Shown here piece after piece: positions 1 to 13,600 of a DNA stretch of 64,000 nt. This DNA is from Chrysopilus asiliformis. Lineage: Eukaryota; Arthropoda; Insecta; Diptera; Rhagionidae. Each line of letters starts with the position of its first letter. Within the stretch, counting starts at the first letter, position 1. The notes below the pieces were generated by a model. That model was given only the letters and a program-made list of their open reading frames with translations. It ran no database searches and was not told the DNA's origin. A program made the position numbers and the translations under genes. The stretch spans positions 12,479,501-12,543,500 of the forward strand of contig OZ035961.1 in NCBI GenBank assembly GCA_964034945.1, written 5' to 3'.

Positions 1-170
1 CGAAGAAGTTTTCTCGAAAACTGTGCATCGTATCAAAAAAATTATTAATATGAAATGTGTTCATAATATGATTTTACTTATCTTGTCTATACATCAAAAT
101 AGACCACTCCTTTCCCCGTATTTTATACAAATGGATTTTTTAAAATAAATTTTTGTCTGTATCATATCGA
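1..170 (+). repeat. Mini-me-like repeat, 3' fragment
   Basis: It begins TTTTCTCGAAAACTG and continues with GACCACTCCTTTCCCC and ATTTTTGTCTGT. The same order of blocks is seen at 45200-45370 and 55330-55640. It is cut by the window edge. Confidence 0.55.
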
Positions 171-2525
171 ATTTACATTCGAAAAATTGCTTCAATTCAG
201 GTACCTAAAGCATTTGAAGAATACCTGCTGAGATCTGTAACTTTTTTCATGCTGTTTTTGTTCTGTTAGACTAGATTTTACAAAATATCCACTTTGAATT
301 TGAGATTATTTCCAGAGTTTTCACAAGTCACTTTGAGCACCAACTCCATTACGAAATAACAATATTTTCGCATCACAAAATTGAGTTTCAACATTTTTTT
401 TTTGTCATCTTCAATGACCCACAAGGAAAATATGTTTACATTGCATAATTTTCCTGTCGATATCAAAAAATTTGTTGCATTTTTCCATCATTTCCAATCC
501 GAATAAATTGAATTTGCATGTCATGTACATGAACGACCGACATCGAGAAATATTTTCCATCATCAAATTGCACCTGTTCACTTTTATAAATCAAAATCGA
601 TATGAATTAAGAAAAGCAAAAATCCATTTTCCTAACAATTTCCTTTTTATGCTATTGTGTCCTAACTGACTGACTAACTGCGAAATAGGAGAAAAAAAAT
701 TTCAAAAACTTTTGAGTTGCTTTTTATCATCATCCTTTGACGTAATTTTTCCTTTCATTGAACTCCAATCGCAAGGAATTTGGATAAGTTGAAAATTTCT
801 TTCTATTTTTCTTCCTTTTTTGTGAGAATCTATTAGATTTCTTCGATTTCATGCTATATCTGATTTCTGTCCCTTTGAATGAATTGACAATTCACGATTC
901 ACGATCACGTGAGAGATACTCCTCGTATTTTTATCTTAAATGATTTCTATAAGATTACTTCACCAACAATGCTGAGATGTCTATAGATAAACGTATCTAT
1001 GGGAGTGGAAAGTTCTTTCCTTTATTCGGTATCCTTTTTTTCTAGTGAGGACACTTTTATTATTTTTTTGTTACTTTTTATCCTAAAAGGTTCTGTTAAC
1101 TGCTATGTTGAATCATGTTGTGGATGTTAGATGTTCCTCTTTCGTGTAATATGGCGCAGTAATAACCAAAGTAATGGACCATTGTAGCAATTTACGAAAT
1201 TGAATTAAGCATTCACGTACTGAGTTTGTGTCCTTGCAGTGTTTCCCTCACCCTTGCATTCATGTAATATACGTATATTGCCGTGTTTCTATGGCATTAA
1301 ACCACACTAGGCGTGGTTTTTGGTTTTCTCACATACCTTAAAATTTATATAGAAGGGATGTCTAAAGGATCAACCGCCTTCAAGTACCTACGCAATCTTC
1401 TAACCTATCCAGTGTACAATTTTTTCCTCTCAATTTATGACGACAATAAACGAAAAGTTTTAGATGTCTTTCCTAGGGAATCGACATGATGGTTCCTATG
1501 AATTTTCTACTGTACATTTGTGATTGTCATTCGTTTTTCGTTCGCTTTTTATCAAAAGAAATGAATGTGTAAATGACTTACGATTTTCCAGACCGTTAAA
1601 CACAATACAGGTGCCGTAAAAATGAACAAAAAACAATGTGCTTTGTTAAAAACATTTTAAGTACAAGAAACCACGAAGACGAAACATCGCATCAAACCAC
1701 CCTTGCCATCCCTCCTTGTCGTATCATAATTTGACATAATAAATATCATATAGTATACCAAATGACTTATAAAGATATTTCCATAGGATTTACTTCTATT
1801 CATCCCTCGACTCGTGGGAAATTTATTCGAAAAAAAGGAAACATTTTTACGTCCATATAGTATTAGCTATGAAAAAGTTTTCAATTTTTTTTTCTTGCTC
1901 TTTTGTAGAAAATAAAAATATATCTCTTGCGTTTTATTTCTTGTGAGAAATTGTATAATTTCGGCAGCGTAGACCAGGCTATAAATTAACACTCAATGAG
2001 TTTTTTATTCAAAACCATCCAAAAGTTTATTGCTAACAAAACGTAAACAACCATAAAACATTTTTTTAAAGAAAGGTGAAACAAAATGTCCTTGTGCTCT
2101 GTCGCTTCGTGATCAAAGTAGGGTTATGGGGGTTGAAAGGTCGGTCGATTTTTTAAGCTCGGCTTCTAAATGTTAAATTTAAAATGATTTATTTTTTTAA
2201 TTATAATTTATGTCCTTAAATGTGTGTGTAAATAACATTATTAGTTGGGGCGCGTCTTTTATGCTTCTATTGTGTTATTTTGGATAATACTGGTATTAAA
2301 AGTATGCCCCATTTCCTAAATAAAAATTTGAAATTTTTTTAGATCCTTTACCCTCTAATATTTTGTCTTTTAAAATTCCAAGAATTTGAGATTAATGTAA
2401 AGTCGGCACCATTTTTGTGTAATAAAAAAGTGAAATTTGTACAACTAGAGAAAGCACTCCCCACATCATAAGCAGGAGGCGGGGTTCTCGAATTTTTGAA
2501 GTCCAATTTTTGTAGATATCTCTAA

Positions 2526-2683
2526 GAGCTGTCCAAAAAAATACGTTATGCTTATTCTTGTATTTTCAGACGTCCCTTCTCTCCGGGAATTTTTGTATGG
2601 AATTCAATGCTGCCGTCACACCTCCGCTGACCCCTCTTCATCACTCCCTTTTTGAATTTTTTGCAATGTTTTATGGACAGCTC
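2526..2683. mobile_element. 158-bp CTGTCCA-type MITE
   Basis: Ends GAGCTGTCC and GGACAGCTC are inverted repeats. The next bases resemble the ATACG(T/C)CAC block of the copies at 5311, 17726, 31367 and 44900. The inside holds C-rich stretches (ACCCCTC, CACTCCC). No clear target duplication. Confidence 0.55.
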
Positions 2684-4426
2684 TTGGAAAAATTTCTAAC
2701 ATAATAGGGTCATCAAATAGCAAACCTGTTGCTGATTTTGAAGCTAAAGACTATCATCAGGACCAGCTTAACCAGCCTCCAAACTGTGTAAAAGGTTATT
2801 TTGTCGATGCAAACTTCGCACTCGACTTGAGTAATTTTACGATCTAAATGCTAATAGCATTTTAAGAATTATGGTCGAAAAAATTAAGACCCCAAAAAGC
2901 TTTTTGGTTCAAACAAAGAAATCCAAACAAATTAAATTGTTTTCCAAACAAATTAATTTTTCCCGCTGCCAAGTTAAAATTTCACCAAAGAGTATCCATT
3001 AAGCGAATCTTCCCATTAGAACGCAAATTCAATTGTTAATTAAACATTTTAAAGAGAAACTCCATTAAGTAATTAAATGGTATTATTTCCAAATGTCCAC
3101 ATTTGAACACAACGAACACAAAAACACGTTTTAAAAACAAAAATAGAATGACTCCATTATGTTGAAATTGCCCTTTGGTGACCAATAGACTAAGAAATAT
3201 TTTATTACCTACCATATTTTCTTCCATAATATTTTCATTTATAAATTCCCATTTGTAACCTTACATTATACTGCATTAAAGAATCTCATTCGTCCTACAT
3301 TTTGATTTATGTTTGATACACGACACTCTTGGGTGATTTATAATTGCCCCAACATTAAAAATTGAACAACAGCAACCGTAACTTTTTTTTTACTCTCGAC
3401 CATTAGTTGATTATGTTGCCTAGCAATTCTTATACCATAGTGGAGGTCCTTGAAGTATCAAAAGACAAACGCAAATACCATCGGGAAAATTGCAACCTTT
3501 GAGGAAAATTCAATTTTGCATCTCCGACTGATGTTTGTTTCGGAAATCGAAAAAAAACCTCCCTTAAAGGACACAGAAAATAGATTTTCGCCAATAAAAA
3601 CCTCCAGTGATTACTCAATAACAGAGGAATGTAATAAAAGCAAAACAAATGTTTAAATTTTTATTAATGCTGGTTACATTTCCAGTGTTTCTTCTGAGAC
3701 CCCGCCTCGTAACGAAACATAAAAAATTTATGGCAGCATAACAGCAACATCTTGCAGCAGAAAATAATTATTTGCAAGGAACTGGACTAATACCAAATGT
3801 TTTTTTTTGTGAATTCCAAAAAAAAACACGCAATAGAAATATTCTTCTCATCACAATCTAAATTTATGTTTTTTTCTTATTGTTTCTTTTCCATCGCATT
3901 TGTCTTCATTTCGATTTGTTGGCCTTTATTGTAAGCAAGAGCAAAATTGTGTACGTTTCATTCAATTAAGTTTGTCCTTCGATAGGTTTATACATATTGA
4001 TCGCTTGTTATCCTTTCTTCCGCGAATCCCAATAAATTTCATTCACTATTCCCCATTTTGTGCGGCTCACTTTCTATCCTACCACTTGGGAACATGAGTA
4101 AATGTAAGAAAATAATGTTAGAAAGTTTTTGGTGAAATTTCTTTGTCTTATATTTACCCTTGACGAATATGGGTTACATTGAGAAAATTATTGCAAAGCT
4201 ACCTTTTTACCTTTCCTGAGCCTTTTTCAGCCATTCAACAATCCGCTTAAGTTTTTTTCCCCTTCTATACGAACAGGAATTAATTGGACTTAGGAGTTTA
4301 GGAAGTTTCACTTTCGAATTACTTTTCTATTGCTTTTATGTTATATTGAATTTTTCCATATATTATGCCAAAGTCTATACAAAAACTGATTTCCTTTTTC
4401 GTTTGCTTTTTTGCGTATATTTTCAG

Positions 4427-4612
4427 GCTCTTTTGCACACGCATGACGTTGTCGCAAGAGAAGTATATGGTGAGGAGGCATTAAGGGTAACGCCACCCCC
4501 AATTGCGCCCTACCTGAACGGGGATGACATAGATAGTGCCGACAGTGGAGAGCTTCAGCATGTGACCAGAGTTCGTTTGGTACAATTCCAAAAGAATACT
4601 GATGAGCCTATG
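4427..4612 (+). CDS. CASK: CASK exon: end of L27 region and start of PDZ
   Basis: The 186-nt, phase-0 exon encodes 62 residues starting [20 protein letters not shown] and ending [10 protein letters not shown]. These match the L27 C-terminal helix and the PDZ entry ([12 protein letters not shown]) of CASK. The acceptor is TTTCAG at 4421-4426 and the donor is ATG|GTGAGT at 4613. The acidic linker [10 protein letters not shown] between L27 and PDZ is the variable part, as in other species. The open frame runs upstream of the acceptor into intron and past the donor to 4657, so the splice sites rather than the ORF ends set the exon. Confidence 0.96.
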
Positions 4613-7600
4613 GTGAGTATTTCTTACAAGTTATTTAAGCAACATCTTCCTGTTTAGGTGATCTAATCTAATTTTATCTAACCGATCCAAATAAAGTCTT
4701 CTAAGCAGTACTTTGTCGAAACGTGACTATTTGAGAATGGTAACTTAAAACAATCGTACGACAGATTAATTCGGTAATGGAAAAGCATTTTATGTACTAT
4801 TTATCACGTACTAAAGGTCAATTTTAGTTAATTTTTCATTACTGGAGGAGGCCCGTATTTGATATACATTTTATCTTAAACATTTTATCGTGCCTAACTC
4901 TGAAACCTGCCGAATCAATGGAGCAAAATATTTTTAAAAAATGTGTTGACCTTCTATTATGTTTAAAAAATACACACAAATAGAAATTTGGGGTCATAAA
5001 ATGGCATACGTGTATTTCCCTTTTTAATGCATACAAAATAATCGTAAATTACAATTTACACATGATCTTCGCAATAAACGTTTCACTGTGTGCTCCTCTG
5101 TCCAAAAGAAATGAATTCACAGAATTTTTAATAACGAAAATTTTGGTTTAAAGTTCTTTGGGTCATGAAATGACCCGAACATAATAGAAGGGTTAAATAA
5201 CTGAACAAAATCGGCTCCGAACTCGGTTCCTGAAGAACAAAAATACTGACAGTGGAAACCAGCTAAATCAGTGAAAACCAGATGTTTCTGAATAACGAAA
5301 ATATGGAAGAAGCTGTCCACATAATACGTCACGCCAATTTTACCCTTTCCGGAACCCCTCACCCTCATATTCTTTAAAAAAAAATGTTTTTCACACAAAA
5401 TTTTGTGTACATCTTTTAAAACCAGTTGAAATATAAAATTGTACTAATAAAACAAAATATTTGATAGAATAAAATAATTAAATTTTCAATTATGCAAACG
5501 ACATTTTATAATTTGCATATGTATTTTTTTTTAATTCCACACAGGGAATCACATTAAAAATGACTGAAGATGGACGCTGTATTGTAGCTAGAATTATGCA
5601 TGGCGGGATGATACATCGCCAGGCAACACTCCATGTAGGAGATGAGATACGAGAGATTAATGGACAACCCGTTCAACATCAGTCCGTTGGTCAGCTACAG
5701 CGGATGCTGGTAAGTTCCTTCATTAAATACTCCGCTGCCCACACATGACACGAACAAACAATCTTTGCTGTGGTATCCACATTGACTTGGTGTATCCTTC
5801 ATCGTTGTTTCGCTCGAGGTAGTCTTTTCAAAAAGGATGCAATGAAAATAGCCTATCGTTGTTAAGGTTTTGGTAAATAAATACCTCTTCTGTACACTGA
5901 TACCGACGAATGATATATAGGAGTGATGCTGGAGATCCTTGATGAATTCTGGATGCTGGCCATCCGTCTATTGTTATTGTTATTAGGCAACAAACGATTT
6001 TAGTGCCTTTTCCCTGGTATCGCATAAATCACTGTGAGTCTGAGGACGTGACTGTTTTCCCTCATTGCTTTAGCATTTAGTGCCCACGACATGTTCATGT
6101 TCGCATCCACTCAAGTGAAATGAGGCTAGTCAGGTGCTTATCTAACGTCGGTCGAGGCATAAAATAAAAAGATAAATTCACCATGCAACACCATGAACAG
6201 AAGGACTTATCTTGAGCTGAAGAGATCCAGAAGAGAAGCCCCCAAGCATCGCACAAGTGCCACATCCCTTTTCCTCAACACCTTCGAGGTCGCTTGCGAT
6301 CGTATCGGGCACGTAGCCTAGCTCTTAAATTAGATCCTTCATACCTGACACCGTCAGAGTGATTTCTTTTCACCTTCGCCTGGAGAGGATAAGAAAAGCC
6401 ACCGCTATCAACACCGCTACTAGCGTCTTTACTCCAGATGTCACTGGCTGCTTCGTGTTTTTGCTGCGAACAGGTATCCGGATTCAAGCCATTCACATCA
6501 CAATCGAATTGTATTTGCCCGTGTTTAATGTCTCCTCGTCTTTTTGGAATGGAGTCAACTGGGAAGCGAATGACTAAACGTCGAAAAGATATGTTCAACA
6601 GGAGATAAGAAAGTCGATATGAAAATTCAAGATTGCACGTCACTTGCTAATAAAATATGAAATTTCCTTCAATTCTCACGATCACGTCGAACAGGAAAAT
6701 CTTCCAGACAGCTGAGGCAGTGGGTGCAAATTTAAAAATCACTGAAAATGTATTTGACATTTGCAGAACATTTTTTTTAACTTGAATTACTGAAAGTATT
6801 TTCAACTCAAACAAATCGCAAAGGACTTGAACTTTTTCACCAAACCCATTAATCAAATTGATTTTCATGAGAAAAAAAACTTCATCCTACTGCAAAATTT
6901 TCGAACACTTCATTTCACATTGAAGATTTCAAATCAACTCAACTGAACTGGTTTTCAATTGCCTAAAAAACAACCCAATTTTTTATACAAAATACGGTTA
7001 TATTTTTATATTTTAATAAGAAATAAATATTTTGTGGTTTATTTTACTAAAGCTACCAACAAGAATAAATATAACTTGAAAGAAAATTCTGTCATTTTTC
7101 ATTATGACAAAAAAAGTTTTTTTTTTTATCATTTTAATTTTTTTAAATGGGTTTCTTTATTCTCACAATCCCGGATTTGAGAAAAAAAAACTTTAATTGA
7201 ATTTTTTTTATCAAAACCTCAAAAAACCACTTTTTATACCCGTATGGTGAAACCAAAGGGTATATTAACTTTGCCTTACCGTTTGTAACGCCAAGATCCC
7301 GTCATCACACATAAAAATGAATTACACCAGTGTGTTTAGAATGATAAAAATAATTAATTTCTGCATGTCCGTCTGTCTGTCTGTCCGTCTGTCCGTCCGT
7401 CTGTCTGTCTGTCTGTCCGTCTGTCCGTCTGTGGCGCGGATTGCGGGCGCACGGATTGAGCTAGAGACTTGAAATTTTGTGCAGATTCGTTTTTCGTAAA
7501 ATGTGAGGCTAAGTTCGTTAATGGGTAAAAACGGACCATTAGGGGGGGTACCCCCCATACGAACGAAAACGGTTTTTGTGAATATCTCGAAAACGGTGTA

Positions 7601-10600
7601 TCTTATCAAAAAAGTCCAAGAACAAAAGTTATTTAGGATATGATTCTACATAAAACTCCCATACATCAAAATCCAATTGGAATAAATTTTAAAAAATCTT
7701 ATTGGAAAGTTTGACTTCAAAGTGGAATTTTGGTACAACTGTTCGAATTTTGATACGAATATCACCATACGGGTCTCCAATGATTGCCAGATTGGCAAGT
7801 ATAGCTTTTGTTATGTTTAAAAAATGCTTTGTTGGAAAAAAAATTATCCGTTTAAAATTCCTCAAACAACAGCATAATGTACAAAAAATTTAACAAAGTG
7901 GCAAAAAATAATTACTTCCATTATACTCGTATCAATAACCCAAACAACATCCAAGTCAACCGTGATGTTAGCAGTTGACATACGGTCCCTTGTGAATTAT
8001 GTTGACCCATAAACATATATTTTATAATGCACATGAGGCAAAGTAATTTTGAAGCTACAGCGGTGAAGAAGAAATTCTTGGCAGAACCTCAGCCGTAAGA
8101 GAAAACGTAAGAAAAACGGATAAAAAAAACAATATCGTATGAGTTAAAAACCAGTTTTTTTTGCCTGCTGGGAAATGGCTTAAAAATCAGGAAAAAAGTT
8201 ATATGTTGGTGCTTTTAAGTCAAACATTTGCATTTATTCCATTCAATAAATTATCACTTTAAATAGGTGGACCATATTTTTGTATCAGCCCTTCAAGAGG
8301 GGGAAAAGGGGAGGGCAAGCTGAGAAAGGTTGGCTAAATTAGAAATTTTATATAGAAAAGCAAAACGTATACAAGAATGAAAATTGTAAAATCCAATTTG
8401 GGCAAAAACATTTAACAATTATGCGCCGCAGGTGAACTAGAATCCGGCGCATTGATTTAAATCAATATCTACACAGTTTCAAGCTAAGAGTAATTCAATT
8501 AGTTCAACTGAGATGGTGAAAATTAAAAGATAAATTAGCCGCAGGCGAATGAGTGAAAGTGACCCGGCTCGGAAAGTCTTCTGCGGTAGGTTATTAACAA
8601 CAAGGCGACGAGAAATACCCAACCTCAGATGGAAAGACGGCGTGGCGTTGACCAGGACGCGATGAGAATTGGTATGCAAAACTGGAGGACATCGGCGCGT
8701 GACCGGGACCTCTGGCGAGGGACATTGCGATAGCTTAAGACCGGAAACCGATTGCAGTGGCGAGAGAGAAAGAGAGAGAGAGAGAGAAGCGTGAACAATA
8801 TAATGTTGAGCGTCCTCCAGCCGGATTAAAATATGTTTTTTAATTAAAACATATGCCCAAATCTGCGACGTAACTTTGCTTACCCCACTTCATATCCTCC
8901 ACGAAAGCGAAATATAGTTGAAAAATATTTTTTACAGTCTTTTTTTGAGAACGAAAACTTTGAAGCAAAACTTAAGCCCGATGTTTCTATATTAGAGACA
9001 TTCGCTCCCAAATGATCACAAATAAAATATAGTTAAACGTCCACACTATTAATAAGCGAATAAAAAAAATTTGAATCAATTTTTTTCAATATTTAAAAAA
9101 CAAATCGTTAAAATTCCAAACGTTTTGCCGCATTCAAATCAGCATTTTCTATCGGGTGTCAATTTTAAAATACTGTTCTCTCACATCCCGTCATAAAAGT
9201 CAAGGAAGACATTTTTGTTAAATATTTTAGCATTTCCACTAAATAAACATATCGTGTTCGCACATAAAAATTCCCATAAATCTACCATTAAATTCATTTT
9301 TATTTTATTTTCACACGCGCTTTCGCGTTTCCCTCTGTGGTTTTTTTCGATTTGGTGTTTCGTCCTCTCTTCAAACGATATTCAAGTAAAACTTTATCAG
9401 AAAACAGAAACGTATCGAATGCATGATATCGTTCTATAAAAATGAAATTTTAACGAACTTCAATGCGAAAAAAAAATTATCTGCAATACTCCAATGTGTG
9501 TACCAAACATTCCCTAACGATCATCTTATCGATCCAATTATTCCAGTATATTTCAATATAAAACCCATCATCATTCTGTATTTTGTCTTATATATTCATA
9601 CGAAATGAGAACACCTCAAGTAATCTCAGGTAACATCAGTAATTTTCAACCTATACACCTGATTTCACATCCAACTTTGATACGCTTTTTGTAACATCCG
9701 TAGGAATATTTGTTCATAAATGAAAATAAATGCTTATCGGATACCACGAGGAATAAATGACTGCCGGCACCAGGTTACCCTCGATTTTTTTAAGGGGTTG
9801 GCAGCGAACGATAACGACATATCAATATTTTGTGAATTCGAGTAGAAGAAAATTCTAACCAAGTTAGAGTTACATTTTTTAAAACTTTGTGCAGAAAACA
9901 CCTGTCGAAATAATTTTCCATATCTTTAATGCATAATTGTTTTACACTTCAATAGAATCGTGGGATGTACCAAATTTGAATGTAACGCAAGTTAACTCAG
10001 TATAACTCTCTCATCCAGTTGTTCAAAAACATCATTATTTTCGCATTTGAAAATTTTATTTTGGAAGCTTTCTCTGCACTTAATTACAAAATGTTTGACT
10101 ATATTTTACCAGTATATCCATATTGCAAAAAGGGTTCGGCTAGGTAAAGGATTAACTGTAACCGATTCTAATTTTAGCATACAGTAATCACACTCAGATC
10201 CCGAGAAAAGTCATTAAATTCAAAGCACTTTGTAACTAAAAGAAAGAATAACTTCCAATTTAAAATGAATTTTTAATCAAAATCCAACCAGCTATACATA
10301 TAATCCATTACATTTTCTATTTTCAGAGAGAAGCCCGTGGTTCAGTCACGTTTAAAATAGTTCCTTCGTACAGGAGTGCTCCACCACCGTGCGAGGTAAG
10401 AAACGAATTATTCTCCTCAATTAATTAAGAACGCATATTTCGTTAAATGTAATATGCTTTTCCATTTTCTTTGCCTTGCTGGTTTTTTTTAAACCCAAGA
10501 ATTTTCACGGGACGACAAGGAACAGAAGTTGTATACCTGGTCGAATACGAAATAAATCTAACCTCGTAGATTTTCTATGAAAAGAAATTTAGTTTACACT

Positions 10601-13600
10601 CATATGAGAATATAAATCAAACATAACTTCGTACGACTATGGTGTGCATATAAAAGCAATGAAACTTTATCAAAATTAACTATGGAAGCTCTGCCACCCT
10701 TTGTTTTACTTTTGGCTATGGTGTTGGTTTGGTCTCCGAGGGTTGCGAAAATATGCAAATAATGAAAGTTACTTTTAGTAGACCAACTCTTGGATTCTAT
10801 GGTCATACTACGGATATGTGAATATTTTATTATGTATATCGTATGTACACATAAACAAAATTAAAAGTTTTTTGCTATATTTGATCAAGAGCGATGCTAG
10901 GTTTTACTGGTAATGTGTTAAGGTATTTTTTTCATACGTTCTACTCTACGACCTAAAAATTTAAAATATTCATAGCGTTTTTTAAAGTTTCATTAGATCA
11001 GAATCTTCAATAAGTTCAACATTAAATAACCCTTTTTAGGTTTTTAGCAATGAAAAATTTGTTGAAAAGCTTCGATAGGTGCTATTCATAAAAGAGGTCA
11101 TACAAGTTAAGCTATTCGGGTGACGTATTTTATGGTCAGGCTCCTACTAATATTTATTTTACTACAATCGTTCGTGAAATCGTAGATACTCAATCTATAG
11201 TCCATTTCCCAGTAACATAGGATGACGCAAAGTGGACGCTGCGGCTACAAAGTCAAGAAATTAGTTCGAATTAAAAACCGTAAGTTTTCAAGCAATTCGC
11301 AAAAAATCTGTTGTTTTAAATTTTAATTAAAATATCTCAATAACGGTAAAAGAAAGCGGATAATAGTAAAAGACAAAATCGTGGCATGTATTACTCTTTT
11401 CAATTCATCTCATACTTTGAACCACCTAAAATCCGTTAATTTTCGAGAAAATCGCCAAAAACGGATTTTTTTAAATAACGGTATATCCCAATACTGGTTC
11501 GAAATATCGAGTTTTTGTAAAAGACAAAAGTGTAGCAAATTTTTCTGTATTAAAATGTTGTGTTACTGAAAAACGCGTTAGTAAATGGCAAAAAACTAAA
11601 TCGCGATTTTTTAAAAGCCGCCATTTTGTTTACTTTCGGTTAACGGATTTCCGTTCCACTCTAGGACCAAATACCCGTCTAAAATTTCATGTCTGTAGCT
11701 CAGCATTTTTTGAGAAATCTTGCACACAGACTGACAAACTAACAAACAGAAATTTTGATAATACCTTTTTGTACCAGACTTAATTTCCAACGCATAATTA
11801 ACTGATAAGTATTTGTATAATATCAACTGTGGAAATACTAAAAAAAAATTACCTTGCCCATCGGGAAATTAAAGAAAAATGGAGGGAAAAAGCTAGAAAA
11901 AGTCTACAAAAAATTGTCTACGTGAGTAAAAAAATCACTGTTGCTTCAAATTTCTTTAGAAAACTCTCAGTTTTCCAGAAAATTTAGCATTCCTTTCCAA
12001 AAACTTCCAGCAAATGATATTCAAAATAATTATGCAAAATGGCTTTATTTAACGTAATATTCATAAAGATCTCAAATTCAAAGGACGATTTACATAAATC
12101 ATGAATTCAAAACGCCAGATTAGATTGGATCGCTTTCATCATTACAATAAACACTTCACATATCGATAATGAAGTGCCCATATTTGTGAAGTTCTTTATT
12201 ATGATTAGATTCCAACCATAATCACATACTTTATGTTGCCGAACATATCATAAAATGTACTCCGAAATATTTAATTGCCAATTTGAAATATTCGTTACAG
12301 CAGAAAATTTAAAATTCATATCGCAATCAGAGAATTTGTCCGCTAATGCAGAACCAATCCCTATTATTTAAGGGATTACCATCGAAAATTCTGAAACATA
12401 TCTCCACTTTAACCCTCATAACATTACAATATAACCACATAAATAGCGCGTAACCAACAAGTGTTTAGTAATAACATTTCGGTTAAAAAAGCGCGTATAA
12501 CGACCGCAGAATTTCCCAAACACAGTTGGGGATGCGATCACAGTTGATATCCTTGTTAAGAGTACTAGGACTTAAACCATGCCCGCCAGCACCTCGTTAT
12601 ACGGAATAATAGGCTTTTGGGGACCATCAACCGTGCATTCCCTCTTCCCCGCCCGCGCATCGTAATCGACCGTTTATGGAAGCACTGTCGTGTCACGTAC
12701 AAAACACTTTAGTATCATAAATAACATGTTTAAAAAGCCTTAACTTTTAATGAACGCTCCTATGGTGGGGTAGTGTTAATCATAAATAATAAAATGGGCT
12801 GTTAAATTTATTAAACTATAAAAAACGGATAAAATACTCTTGGCACGTCTTATGTAACAATCCCGAAAGAACACGTCACACCTCTTAAACGCTGCGGTAC
12901 ATATCCTGTTTAAGACCATCAACGGAATTTGCATCAAACAGACACACACACACACACATACAAACCAACAATTTGTACTATCCTAGAGGATTCCCTGCAG
13001 GGCTTCCTTATTGAATACAATATCCCTGTTCTACACCATAGCGCATTACCAATGTAGCATTGCTATCGTCATCTCCTAAACTCGGTTTGTTACGAAAATT
13101 TCTAACGTCTCCTTAAAGAAGGCACCGAACAGTTGGTTTTCGCTCGATTATTTACATAAAATGTGAAGGAACTCGTCTCGTCTGTCAGCAAAAATTAACT
13201 TAAATCCATCGGAGTAGACCAAGTTGAGTAAAGTCCTCAGAGAGTAACATTGTACTATATATGCAAATGGCTCTGCTCCTTGTCATCCTGTGAACATCAA
13301 AGTCGAAAGATGATAAGAACGATGAAAATTGAATTTGAGAAATAATTTTCTGATTCCGAAGTGAGTGCCATTTAGTTGGTTGGGAAATGTTCAGAAATGC
13401 TCCGATTAGAATTTTTTTAAACGATTAGATTTTTTTTGTCACTGTAGCTATTTTTTTAACTACCATAAATCGTATTTTGTAAGTCCATTTCAACGCAAGT
13501 AGTTCATTTATTTATTTATTTTTTTCTTGAATTTCTATAAATCGTAAATGTCCATTAAGTGTAATTCCTTTGATAAAAATCACTCAGTCGTCTATGTGAA

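Larger units (their letters stand above)
1..4426 (+). other. CASK intron upstream of the first visible exon
   Basis: No coding exon of CASK or of any other gene was recognised here. The 3' end is a clear acceptor (pyrimidine-rich run, then TTTCAG at 4421-4426). The sequence is AT-rich with many short T and A runs. It holds a fragment of the mini-me-like repeat at the left edge and one short MITE at 2526-2683. The kinase-like and remaining L27 exons must lie further upstream, outside the window. Confidence 0.7.
5710..10326 (+). other. CASK intron (4617 nt)
   Basis: A GT-AG intron inside the PDZ domain. It includes a less AT-rich island at 5750-6750 with no recognised protein, a mini-me-like element at 7235-7822, a MITE fragment at 7939 and a non-LTR retrotransposon fragment at 8395-8800. 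The rest is AT-rich and featureless. Confidence 0.65.

Noticed and set aside
4346..4426. Upstream extension of the first CASK exon
   Set aside because: Open frame only; the sequence before 4427 is a pyrimidine-rich acceptor tract and does not resemble L27.
7322..7609. Minus-strand frame with a repeated TDRQ peptide
   Set aside because: Translation of the GTCY microsatellite inside a mini-me-like element.
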